Assembly (NCBI GenBank): GCA_000719105.1
Contig: JODX01000007.1
Coordinates: 1 to 64,000, forward strand
Length of the DNA: 64,000 nt
Origin: Streptomyces sclerotialus
GTDB lineage: Bacteria > Actinomycetota > Actinomycetes > Streptomycetales > Streptomycetaceae
Direction: 5' to 3'
The position numbers and the translations under genes are program-made. The notes below the pieces were generated by a model. That model saw only the letters and a list, made by a program, of their open reading frames with translations. It did not search any database and was not told the DNA's origin. Positions 1 through 8,205 of the stretch are shown piece by piece. Numbering within the stretch: the stretch's first letter is position 1; each line of letters starts with the position of its first letter.

Positions 1-49
1 CTGGACCCGCACCTGACAACCGGCCACGCACAGACGAAAGGGTGAAGCG

Positions 50-1420
50 ATGACGGCCCACGCCGGGGCTTCCCTCGCCCCTCCACGAAGACATCGCTGG
101 TGGTCCCGGGTCGCCGCCGTGGTGGCGGCGACCCTCGCGATCGGCATGCTCGCCGCGGTGAATCCAGCGCCCGCCGAGGCGGCGACGGTGGACACGAGTG
201 CCTGGTACGTCCTGGTCAATCGCAACAGCGGCAAGGCGCTGGACGTCTCCGGCGCGTCCACCGCCGACGGCGCGCGGGTCAGCCAGCGGACGCGCAACGA
301 CGGAGCCAGCCAGCAGTGGCGGTTCGTGGATTCCGGCGACGGCTTCTACCGCCTCAAGGCCCGGCATTCGGACAAGGTCCTCGACGTGGCCGGCGCCTCG
401 ACCGCGGACGGTGCCGCGATCCAGCAGTGGACCGACCACAACGGGGCCAACCAGCAGTTCCGCCTGGCCGACTCCGACGCGGGCCACGTCCGGCTGATCA
501 ACCGCACCAGCGGCAAGGCGGTGGAGGTGCAGGGCGCCTCCACCGCCGACGGCGGCAACGTGGTCCAGTACACCGACTGGGGCGGCGCCAATCAGCAATG
601 GCAAATGATCAAGCTGTCGTCCGGTGGCGGTGGTGGATGCGGCAGCACACCGACTCTGGCGAGCGGTACGCACACGATCCAGAGCGGCGGCAAGAACCGC
701 AGCTTCATCCTCAGGGTTCCCGCCAACTACGACAACAGCCGCCCCTACCGGTTGATCTTCGCGTTCCACTGGCGGGGCGGAACCGCCGGTGACGTCGCCT
801 CGGGCGGCACGAGCGGGAGCGCATGGTCCTACTACGGCCAACAAGAACAGTCAAACAACAGTGCGATCCTCGTCGCCCCCCAGGGCCTCGGCAACGGCTG
901 GGCCAACTCGGGCGGTGAGGACATCAGCTTCGTCGACGACATGATCCGGCACATCGAGGGCGGCCTCTGTGTCAACCCGGCACAGCGTTTCGCCACGGGA
1001 TTCAGCTGGGGCGGCGGTATGAGCTACGCACTCGCATGCAGCCGGGCGAACGTCTTCAGGGCCGTCGCGGTCATCTCCGGCGCTCAGATCAGCGGGTGCA
1101 GCGGCGGCACCCAGCCCATCGCCTACTTCGGAATCCACGGCATCAGCGACTCCGTCCTCAACATCGCGCAAGGACGGGCCCTGCGCGACAAATTCGTCAG
1201 CAACAACGGCTGCACCCCCCAGAGCCCGCGCGAGCCCGGGCCGGGCAGCCGAACACACATCACCACCACCTACTCGGGCTGCCGTGCCGGATACCCGGTC
1301 CAATGGGCCGCGTTCGACGGAGACCACATACCCGGTCCGGTCGACGGCTCCTCCGGCGAAAGCGGCGTCGCCACCTGGACCAAAGCAGAGATCTGGAGGT
1401 TCTTCGCACAGTTCCAGTGA
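50..1420 (+). CDS. Secreted ricin-B lectin / CE1-type esterase
   Basis: 456 aa. Residues 1-45 form a secretion signal: a basic start with RRHRWW, a hydrophobic stretch, then an AEA-A cleavage site. Residues about 46-190 are a ricin-type beta-trefoil (CBM13), with three repeats ending in QQW/QQF/QQW. A glycine-rich linker (about 191-197) leads to an alpha/beta-hydrolase domain like feruloyl esterases and PHB depolymerases. The nucleophile is Ser319 in GFSWGGG, and a likely catalytic His sits in GDHIPG near the C-terminus. I infer an exported enzyme that cleaves ester-linked plant polysaccharide side groups or polyesters, with the lectin domain binding sugar. The start at ATG 50 follows a weak AGGGTGAAG ribosome site. 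It is followed by a strong hairpin terminator, so it is probably a single-gene unit unrelated to the biosynthetic cluster. Confidence 0.88.
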   Translation: MTAHAGASLAPPRRHRWWSRVAAVVAATLAIGMLAAVNPAPAEAATVDTSAWYVLVNRNSGKALDVSGASTADGARVSQRTRNDGASQQWRFVDSGDGFYRLKARHSDKVLDVAGASTADGAAIQQWTDHNGANQQFRLADSDAGHVRLINRTSGKAVEVQGASTADGGNVVQYTDWGGANQQWQMIKLSSGGGGGCGSTPTLASGTHTIQSGGKNRSFILRVPANYDNSRPYRLIFAFHWRGGTAGDVASGGTSGSAWSYYGQQEQSNNSAILVAPQGLGNGWANSGGEDISFVDDMIRHIEGGLCVNPAQRFATGFSWGGGMSYALACSRANVFRAVAVISGAQISGCSGGTQPIAYFGIHGISDSVLNIAQGRALRDKFVSNNGCTPQSPREPGPGSRTHITTTYSGCRAGYPVQWAAFDGDHIPGPVDGSSGESGVATWTKAEIWRFFAQFQ

Positions 1421-1434
1421 CACGCCCGCACCAC

Positions 1435-1467
1435 GGAGTGGAGCCAGGACGATCCTGGCTCCACTCT
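1435..1467 (+). terminator. Rho-independent-like hairpin after esterase gene
   Basis: A 14-bp stem (13 bp perfect from AGTGGAGCCAGGA, loop CGA, then the complement) starts 15 bases after the esterase stop. It has no long T-run, which is normal for Streptomyces terminators. Confidence 0.8.
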
Positions 1468-2217
1468 GTTGACGTCCATCCCGGATCGAAGGACGGAGAG
1501 GCCTTCTCGGATGAGCTTCCACGCCTTCGGACTGGTCACGGCCGGTGAACAGACCGCGAGAGACGTGGCGTTCGAAGAACACCGGAAGATGGTCGGCGGG
1601 CCACGCCGGAGTCCGGGCCGGCCCGCTCGGCCTCGACGGCGCCGCGCGTGCGCCCGGTCAGAATGAGGCCCAGTGGCCTGCGAGCCGATGAGGCGCTTTG
1701 TTCCGCCGATCACCTGGGTCGGCCGGAGCGTCCTCGGAAGTCACCGATATGTGGGAACCGGTGGTGCGGGCGGGCCTCACCCACCCTGTCGCTGCGCGAC
1801 GCGGCGATGCCGTTCACGGCGCGCGCCGGACCGCTTGGTCCTCGACCTCTGGCCCTGAGCCCTGAGCCCTGAGCTCCGAGTCCTATGGGGGGCCGCCGAG
1901 CGTGCCTCTCCCCGGCCCCGTGCACGCCCGGACGGACCGGCATCGTCGGCAATCCGTACGACGCTCGTCCTGTGGGCGGTGTGCCGACGGGAGTACCGCT
2001 GTCCGGCCGTCGGCGGGAGTGAGGGGCGTGCCCAGTTCTCCCGGCGGCCGATTTCCGGGGATGGCGGCCAATACGGGGAAGTCGGCTCAAAATATGACCA
2101 ACTTCGTGAGGCGCCGCGGCCTAGCATGCGAGCAGTTCGACGGCTTGGTCCCGGCCGGGTGCTGTCGGCGTATCGGTGCGGAGAGGCCAGGAGCCTCGCG
2201 TCGATGGGAGAACACCG
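1468..2217. other. 750-bp gap without a convincing gene
   Basis: No open frame here has a ribosome site, recognisable domain or good third-position GC pattern. A short CCCTGAG triplication lies near 1853-1873. A possible -10 (TAGCAT, 2122-2127), about 90 bp before the reductase start, could belong to that gene's promoter, but I see no matching -35. Confidence 0.5.
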
Positions 2218-3324
2218 GTGGACTTCGCGGCGGCGGCAGCTCTCCGGGGCCTGCGCGGCCTGGTTCGCACCGTGGACTGGCTGACCTTCCCGCTCTACCT
2301 GGAGGACTGCCTCGCCCTGGCGAATCCCCTGTGGTCCGTCCGGGAACCGCGGGGACGGGTGGAGGCCGTACGGAGGGAGACACCGGACGCCACCACCCTG
2401 GTGGTCCGGCCCGGCTGGGGCTGGAGGGGCCACCTTCCGGGGCAGTACGTGCGGGTGGGTGTCGAGCTCGACGGGGTACTGCACTGGCGCCCGTACTCAC
2501 TGACCTCACCGCCCGGTGCCCACGGCGGCCGTGTCTCGATCACCGTCAAGGCCACTCCGGACGGGCGCGTCTCCCGGCACCTGGCACACCGGACGACCGT
2601 CGGTACGGTGCTGCGGCTCGGCCCGGCGCAGGGGCGGCTGGTCCTCGGGCGGCGGCCCCCTGGGCGCCTGCTGTTCCTCACCGCGGGCAGCGGCATCACA
2701 CCGGTGATGGGCGTGCTGCGCACCCTGGTCGCCCGTGGCGGGCCGGCCGATGTGGTCATGGTGCACTCCGCACCGACCCGGCAGGACGTGATTTTCGGTG
2801 CCGAGCTGAGGGAACTGGCCGCCCGGTGCCCCGGCTTCCGGCTGCACGAGCACTTCACGCGCGGCGGCGCCGGTACGCGACCCCGCCTGGCCATGGCGGA
2901 AGTGGCGGAGCTGTGTCCTGACTGGCGCGAGCGCGAGACATGGGCCTGCGGGCCGGCCGGGATGCTGGACGACGCGGAACGGCACTGGAACCGCCACGGG
3001 CGCGCGGACAGCCTGCGCATGGAACGTGTCCGGCCCGTGCTGCCGCCGCTCGCGGGCGGCACGGAGAAGGAGGGACGGGTCCGTTTCATCCGCTCCGGGG
3101 CCGAGGCCGAAGCCGACGCCGTGACCCCTCTGCTCGCCGTCGGCGAGAGCATCGGCCTGGTCATGCCGAGCGGTTGCCGCATGGGCATCTGCTTCGGCTG
3201 CGTCGTACCGCTCAGGTACGGCAAGGTGCGCGATCTGCGGACCGGGTGGCTGCACGGCGAGGAGGGGGACCTGATCCAGACATGTGTGTCGGCTGCGGCC
3301 GGCCCGGTGGCAATCGAGCTGTGA
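2218..3324 (+). CDS. FAD/NAD(P)H and 2Fe-2S oxidoreductase, desaturase electron donor
   Basis: 368 aa. I chose GTG 2218 because GGGAG lies 7 bases upstream; a longer in-frame ATG at 2176 has no good site. The N-terminus carries a ferredoxin-reductase FAD domain with the RPYSLT flavin motif. A nucleotide-binding domain follows (GSGITPVMG, and CGPAGM further on). The C-terminal plant-type 2Fe-2S domain has cysteines at 320, 325, 328 and 356. This is the same layout as the reductase partnered with membrane acyl-CoA desaturases in mycobacteria (Rv3230c/DesA3). The next gene, 11 bases downstream, is such a desaturase, so the pair probably passes electrons from NAD(P)H to the desaturase diiron centre. 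Confidence 0.88.
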   Translation: MDFAAAAALRGLRGLVRTVDWLTFPLYLEDCLALANPLWSVREPRGRVEAVRRETPDATTLVVRPGWGWRGHLPGQYVRVGVELDGVLHWRPYSLTSPPGAHGGRVSITVKATPDGRVSRHLAHRTTVGTVLRLGPAQGRLVLGRRPPGRLLFLTAGSGITPVMGVLRTLVARGGPADVVMVHSAPTRQDVIFGAELRELAARCPGFRLHEHFTRGGAGTRPRLAMAEVAELCPDWRERETWACGPAGMLDDAERHWNRHGRADSLRMERVRPVLPPLAGGTEKEGRVRFIRSGAEAEADAVTPLLAVGESIGLVMPSGCRMGICFGCVVPLRYGKVRDLRTGWLHGEEGDLIQTCVSAAAGPVAIEL

Positions 3325-3335
3325 GGAGCCCGTCC

Positions 3336-4445
3336 ATGAGCACCGCGATCGTGCAGCTGAGCGATTCCGACATCGAGGCGTTCGGGGCCGAACTCGACCG
3401 GATCCGCGAGGACTTCCTCGCCGAGCGCGGCGAGAGCGACGCGCGGTACATCCGGCGCCTGATCGCCGTCCGCCGCGGACTGGAGGCCGGGGGCCGCGCG
3501 GCCCTGGCCGTATCGCTCCTGCCGCCCGCCTGGGCCGCCGGCACCGCCATGCTGGCCGCCGCCAGGATCCTCGACAACGCGGAGATCGGGCACAGTGTGC
3601 TCCACGGCCAGTGGGACTGGATGCGCGACCCGCGGATCCACTCCACCACATGGAAGTGGGACCTGCTCGCCTCCGAGGCCGCCTGGCAGCGCGGCCACAA
3701 CGACAACCACCATGTGTGGACCAATGTCGTCGGCAAGGACCGCGACTTCGGGGTCATGATCCTGCGGCTGAGCCACGAGCAGGCATGGCGTCCGTACCAC
3801 CTCGCCCAGCCGCTGTACTTCGCCCTCCTCTCCCCCTTCTTCGACTGGGTCCTGGCCGTCTACGAGCTGGAGTTCGACGCTGTCCGCGAGGGCAGGAAGA
3901 GCGTCGGGACGTATCTCCAGGACACCGGCGCGCTGCTGGCCAGGGCGGCGCGCCGGGCGGCCAGGGAGTACGTGCTGTTCCCGCTGCTGTCCGGGCCGTC
4001 GGCGCTGCCGTGCCTGCTCGGCAACGTCAGTGCGGATGTCATCCGCAACGTGTGGATCCAGTCGGTCATCTTCGTGGGCCACTTCCACACGGACGTCGAG
4101 ACCTTCACCGAGGAGCAGGCCGCGGACGAGTCACGCGGAGACTGGTACGTGCGCCAGCTCCTCGGCACGGCCAACTTCGAAGGCCCCCCGTGGCTCCACA
4201 TCGCCAGCGGGACCCTCAGCCATCAGATCGAGCACCATCTCTTCCCCGACCTGCCCAACAACCGTCTGCCGCAGATCGCTTCCCGGGTGCGCGCCCTGTG
4301 CGAGAAGTACCGGCTGCCCTACACCACCGGTTCGCTCGCCGGCCAGTTGGTCTCCTCCTGGAAACGTATCTTCCGGTATGCGCTGCCCACCCGCCCTGTC
4401 CCACTGCCCGGACGCACCCGTGCTCCGGGCTCGACCGTGGAGTGA
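3336..4445 (+). CDS. Membrane fatty-acyl desaturase
   Basis: 369 aa. It has the three histidine boxes of membrane diiron desaturases: HSVLH (His86/90), HNDNHH (121-126) and HQIEHH (296-301), with hydrophobic stretches between. ATG 3336 follows GAGGAG. It lies immediately downstream of its likely reductase and upstream of a lipase, which suggests one transcript. Family members insert a cis double bond into acyl-CoA or membrane acyl chains. It may only tune membrane fluidity. It could also make the unsaturation in the alkyl chain of the neighbouring pathway's product, but nothing in the sequence decides this. Confidence 0.9.
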   Translation: MSTAIVQLSDSDIEAFGAELDRIREDFLAERGESDARYIRRLIAVRRGLEAGGRAALAVSLLPPAWAAGTAMLAAARILDNAEIGHSVLHGQWDWMRDPRIHSTTWKWDLLASEAAWQRGHNDNHHVWTNVVGKDRDFGVMILRLSHEQAWRPYHLAQPLYFALLSPFFDWVLAVYELEFDAVREGRKSVGTYLQDTGALLARAARRAAREYVLFPLLSGPSALPCLLGNVSADVIRNVWIQSVIFVGHFHTDVETFTEEQAADESRGDWYVRQLLGTANFEGPPWLHIASGTLSHQIEHHLFPDLPNNRLPQIASRVRALCEKYRLPYTTGSLAGQLVSSWKRIFRYALPTRPVPLPGRTRAPGSTVE

Positions 4446-4510
4446 ACCCGAGGCGGGCCGGCCGCCGCCGGGCCGCCCGACCGGCTCGCTCGACCTGTCA
4501 GGAGGACCGC

Positions 4511-5434
4511 ATGTTCCCCGCAGGAAAAATACCGAAACTCCCGCTCAACCCCCTTGAAGCCGCTACCGCGCTCACCGCCAGGGCGACCGAGGGGCTGTCC
4601 ATGGCGGCGACCGAGAGCCTGTCCATGGCCCAGGCCGCGGCCATCACCACTCAGGCCGCCGACACGCTGTCCCACTCGCCGGGCATCGACGACTGGTCCG
4701 CCCGCGTCGACGAGGAACACCCGCGCCCGGTCGTCCTCGTCCACGGGACGTTCGGCAACGCCGAGACCTACTGGATCATCACCGCCCCGATCCTCGCCGC
4801 AGCCGGGTACAACGTCTTCCGGCTCGACTACGGCGCCGACCCCCGCATCCCCCTCTTCCACGGCGTCACCTCCATGGAGGAGTCGGCCGAGGAGCTCGCC
4901 GCCTTCGTGGACCGGGTCCTGGCCGCCACCGGCGCCGAGAAGGTCGACATCGTCGGGCACTCACAGGGCGGGATGCTGCCGCGGTACTACCTGAAGTTCC
5001 TCGGCGGCGCCTCCAAGGTGCACCACCTCATCGGGCTCGCCCCGAACAACCACGGCACCACCGGCAACGGCATCGCCGCGCTCATGAAGCAGTACCCGAT
5101 CACCATCGAGCTGACCAACCTGGTGACACCCGCTCTCACCGAGCAGCACCAGGGCAGCGTGTTCATGGACAAGCTGAACGAGGGCGGCGACACCGTGGAG
5201 GGTGTGCGGTACACCGTCATCGCCACCAAGTACGACCAGGTGGTCACGCCCTACACCGGGTGCTTCCTCAAAGGCCCGAACGTACGGAACGCGCTCGTCC
5301 AGGACCTCTGCCCGGCCGACATCAGCATGCACAACACCCTGATCTACTCGCCGTACGCCATGCGCGAGGTGCTCAACGCCCTCGCGGGGCGCGCCCCCGA
5401 GGACACGAAGGAGACCTCCAAGGCGGCTCTGTAG
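4511..5434 (+). CDS. Alpha/beta-hydrolase, triacylglycerol lipase (LipA/EstA-like)
   Basis: 307 aa. ATG 4511 follows GGAGGA. The fold starts at VVLVHGTFGN (oxyanion HG, about 78-79), the nucleophile Ser151 lies in GHSQGG, and a catalytic His is likely near the C-terminus (SMHNTL). The residue-1-60 region is alanine-rich and helical, without a clear signal peptide. Streptomyces lipases of this family hydrolyse triglycerides or other lipid esters. It follows the reductase and desaturase on the same strand and converges on the luciferase-like gene, with only 20 bases between the stops. Confidence 0.85.
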   Translation: MFPAGKIPKLPLNPLEAATALTARATEGLSMAATESLSMAQAAAITTQAADTLSHSPGIDDWSARVDEEHPRPVVLVHGTFGNAETYWIITAPILAAAGYNVFRLDYGADPRIPLFHGVTSMEESAEELAAFVDRVLAATGAEKVDIVGHSQGGMLPRYYLKFLGGASKVHHLIGLAPNNHGTTGNGIAALMKQYPITIELTNLVTPALTEQHQGSVFMDKLNEGGDTVEGVRYTVIATKYDQVVTPYTGCFLKGPNVRNALVQDLCPADISMHNTLIYSPYAMREVLNALAGRAPEDTKETSKAAL

Positions 5435-5454
5435 GCGGACGTACCGGCCGTGCG

Positions 5455-6480
5455 TCAGGTGCCCGCGCGGAGCGCGGGCACCACGACGTCCGCGGCCTCG
5501 GCGAGCTGGGCCCGCTGCGCACCGGGGTCCAGCGAGCCGATCCGCAGCACGACATGCCGGGCCCCCGCCCGCACGTACGAGCCCAGCCACGCCGCGCACT
5601 CCCGCGCGCTGCCGTACCCGAAGGCCTGGAACTCCGCCATGCGTTCCAGCGGCCGGCCGTAGTACCCGCGCGTGTACGTGTCCAGCTGCTTGCGCGCCCG
5701 CTCCCGGTCGGGGCCGATCGCCACGGTCGCGTACAGGCCCGGAACAACCGCGTCCGCCGGCCTTCCGTGCTCCACGGCCAGCCGGCGGATCAGCCCCAGC
5801 GCCCGCGCGTACGCCGCCGGATCCGGCAGGAACGGCAGCCAGCCGTCGTACAGCCGCGCCACCCGCGCCACCACCCGCGGGGTGTCACTGCCGGCGAGCC
5901 ACAGCGGGGGCCCGCCGGCCGTCGCCGGGCGGGGCAGCCTGTCCAGGCCGCCGGCCCGGCAGTGGCGGCCCGTGAAGTCGTACGGCCCCGCTCCGGTGCC
6001 GTCGTCCGGTGCCGTGCCGGTGTCCCCGCCGCCGCGCCACGCGCGCCGCCACAGCAGCACCGTCTCGTCCAGCCGTCCGGCCCGGCCGGTGAACGGCACG
6101 CCCGCCGCCGCGAACTCCTCCTCGGTCTCCGGCACCGGGAAGCCCGCGCCGAGTCCGACCACCAGGCGCCCGGCGGCCGCCCGGTCCAGGCTCGCGATCT
6201 GGTGCGCGCCGGTCAGGGGGTGCCGCAGGGCCGCCGTGAGCGCCGCCGTGCCCAGCGTGATCCGGGTGGTCGCCGTCGCGACGGCGGCAAGCACGACCAC
6301 CGGGTCCAGCCGGGGGCGGGCGAGCAGGGAGTCGCCGGTCCACAGGGAGTCGAAGCCGAGCCGCTCCGCCTCCCGGGCGAAGTCCAGCGACGGCCCGATC
6401 GTCCAGTCCCCGCCCGCCGCCGCCTCCCGGGTCGGCAGCAGCACCCCGACCCGCAGGTCCGGCCCGTCACCGTGTCCCAT
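5455..6480 (-). CDS. LLM-class flavin-dependent oxidoreductase
   Basis: 341 aa. Start ATG 6480 is preceded by GGAGG. The sequence fits a luciferase-like (FMN or F420) TIM barrel: an N-terminal LRVGVLLPT strand, SLWTGDSLLARPRLDP, the TTRITLGT segment and GRLVVGLGAGFPVPE. It is the last gene of the minus-strand ACP-PKS-ligase operon, 41 bases after the ligase. Its role is unknown. It could oxidise nitrogen, introduce or remove a double bond, or hydroxylate the chain. It has no equivalent that I recall in the core valanimycin steps, so it may be a tailoring enzyme. Confidence 0.85.
   Translation of the reverse strand: MGHGDGPDLRVGVLLPTREAAAGGDWTIGPSLDFAREAERLGFDSLWTGDSLLARPRLDPVVVLAAVATATTRITLGTAALTAALRHPLTGAHQIASLDRAAAGRLVVGLGAGFPVPETEEEFAAAGVPFTGRAGRLDETVLLWRRAWRGGGDTGTAPDDGTGAGPYDFTGRHCRAGGLDRLPRPATAGGPPLWLAGSDTPRVVARVARLYDGWLPFLPDPAAYARALGLIRRLAVEHGRPADAVVPGLYATVAIGPDRERARKQLDTYTRGYYGRPLERMAEFQAFGYGSARECAAWLGSYVRAGARHVVLRIGSLDPGAQRAQLAEAADVVVPALRAGT
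5458..5482. terminator. Convergent bidirectional hairpin
   Basis: An 11-bp perfect stem (GGTGCCCGCGC, loop GGA, complement) overlaps the 3' end of the luciferase-like gene and lies 24 bases past the lipase stop. It is placed to stop transcription from both sides. Confidence 0.65.
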
Positions 6481-6521
6481 CCGCCCGCCTCCGTCCGCTG
6501 CCGTCCGCGTCCGCGGACCCT

Positions 6522-8204
6522 TCAGTTGACCTTGCGTTCGCGGCCCTGCCACAGCCGGTCGCGCAGGGTGCGGCGGAGCACCTTCCCGTTCGGGTTGCGC
6601 GGCAGCTCCGCCATGAACTCGTACGCCGTGGGGATCTTGAAGTCGGCGATCCTGCCCTTGAGGGAGAGCATCAGCTCACGGGGCGCCGCCCGCTGCCCCG
6701 TCCGCAGCACCACGTACGCGTGCACGGCCTCGCCCCAGCGTTCGTCCGGGGCGCCGACGACCGCCGCCTCGGCCACCGCCGGGTGCGCGGCGAGGGCGTT
6801 CTCGATCTCGACCGGGTAGACGTTCTCCCCGCCGACGATGATCGTGTCGTTGAGGCGGTCGCACAGGAACAGATATCCGTCCTCGTCGAGACGGCCCGCG
6901 TCGCCCATGTGCACCCAGCCGTCCCGGACGACCGTGCGGGTGGCCTCCGGCTGTCCGTGGTACCCGAGCATGCGGGCGGGGGTGCGCACCCGGACCTCGC
7001 CGACCTCCCCGGGCGGCAGGGGCGTGCCGTGCTCGTCGACGACGCTCAGCTCGACACCGGGGTACGCCCGCCCGGCGGACCGCAGTCGCGGGCTGTCGGG
7101 GACATGGTCCTCCGGAGGCAGACAGGTGGCGAAGTTCCCGGTCTCACTGCTGCCGTAGATCTGCGCGAACCGACATCCCATCGTCTCCAGGCACCGCCCC
7201 AGCAAGGCCGGCGAGATCGGCGCGCCGCCGTAAACGATCTTCCGTACGGTACGGAACGCGGCGGGTGTCGCCCGCGGCTCGGCGAGCAGCATCTGGAGCA
7301 TCGCGGGGGTGACCAGGCCGCAGGTGATGCCGAGGTCGCCGATCAGCCGCAGCACGTCCTGGGCCACGAACACCGGCGTGCTGACCATGGTCACTCCGGC
7401 GACGAAGCCCTGCATCGCGTACGACAGCCCGCCGGCGTGGAAGCCCGGCATGCCGATCAGGCACCGGTCGTCCGGCCGCCAGTCCACCCAGTCGCAGCCG
7501 TACCGCTCGATGCCCTCCGCGACGCCGAAGAAGCTGCGGTGGGCCAGGACCACGCCCTTGGACGGGCCGGTGGTGCCGCTGGTGTAGATCTGCGCGACGG
7601 GGTCGTCGGGGCCGCCGGCGGGCGGGAGGCCGCCGGCGGGGTGGCCGGCTTTCCACGCGGGGAATCCCGCGCCACCGTGGCCGTGACCTTCCGCGAGGTC
7701 CCCCGCGTCCCCCGAGTTCGCCGGGTTCCCCGGGTCCGCCGCGTCCCCCGAGTCCGCCGGGTTCCCCGGGTCCGCCGCGTCCAGCGGTACCACCCTCCGC
7801 AGCCGGGGCAGCACCTTCCCGAGCCGTCCGGCGACGGCCAGGCGCTCGCGCTCGGCGAAGAGGAGTTCCGCGTCCGAGTCGCGCAGGATGTGCGCGATCT
7901 CGTCGGGTGTCAGCCGCCAGTTGACGGGAACCAGGACGGCTCCGCTCTTGGCGCACGCCAGGGCGATCTCGTAGAAGTGCTCGGACTCCTTGCCCAGGTA
8001 GGCCACGCGGGCGCCCCGGCCGATGCCCGCGGCGCGCAGTGCGTGCGCGGTGCGGTTGCTCTCCCGGTGCAGCTCCCCGTACGTCGTCGTCCGGCCCTCG
8101 CACAGGACCGCCGGGTGGGCGGGGCGGTCCACCGCCTGCCGGGCGATGACCCCGGCAAGCGTCCGGGGCCGCGGGCGCGCTTCTGTGACCGTGCCGTCGT
8201 CCAT
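6522..8204 (-). CDS. Acyl-CoA/acyl-AMP ligase (AMP-binding family)
   Basis: 560 aa. It has the ATP loop YTSGTTGPSKG at about 207-217, YGSSETG, GWVHMGDAG, and the C-terminal lysine motif NPNGKVLRR that completes the thioester-forming half-reaction. Its ATG sits one base after the PKS stop (TGA-c-ATG), which indicates translational coupling. It probably activates a fatty acid as starter for the PKS or ACP, or re-activates a released chain. It is unusual in carrying a DPGNPADSGDAA-like insertion at residues 141-170, encoded by a 36-bp duplication. The insertion falls in a surface loop before the ATP loop. Confidence 0.88.
   Translation of the reverse strand: MDDGTVTEARPRPRTLAGVIARQAVDRPAHPAVLCEGRTTTYGELHRESNRTAHALRAAGIGRGARVAYLGKESEHFYEIALACAKSGAVLVPVNWRLTPDEIAHILRDSDAELLFAERERLAVAGRLGKVLPRLRRVVPLDAADPGNPADSGDAADPGNPANSGDAGDLAEGHGHGGAGFPAWKAGHPAGGLPPAGGPDDPVAQIYTSGTTGPSKGVVLAHRSFFGVAEGIERYGCDWVDWRPDDRCLIGMPGFHAGGLSYAMQGFVAGVTMVSTPVFVAQDVLRLIGDLGITCGLVTPAMLQMLLAEPRATPAAFRTVRKIVYGGAPISPALLGRCLETMGCRFAQIYGSSETGNFATCLPPEDHVPDSPRLRSAGRAYPGVELSVVDEHGTPLPPGEVGEVRVRTPARMLGYHGQPEATRTVVRDGWVHMGDAGRLDEDGYLFLCDRLNDTIIVGGENVYPVEIENALAAHPAVAEAAVVGAPDERWGEAVHAYVVLRTGQRAAPRELMLSLKGRIADFKIPTAYEFMAELPRNPNGKVLRRTLRDRLWQGRERKVN
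7709..7780. repeat. 36-bp tandem duplication inside ligase gene
   Basis: Two units of 36 bp (7709-7744 and 7745-7780) that differ at one position, plus a partial copy to the left. They keep the reading frame and encode the Asp/Pro/Gly-rich loop of the ligase. Confidence 0.85.
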
Positions 8205-8205
8205 G

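Noticed and set aside
851..1582. A long open frame on the minus strand opposite the esterase
   Set aside because: It is the GC-rich shadow of the real gene. It has no ribosome site or domain, and the plus-strand protein is clearly recognisable.
1470..2217. A possible transposase remnant between the esterase and reductase genes
   Set aside because: Only a short stretch looked protein-like. I found no catalytic motif, terminal inverted repeats or target duplication.
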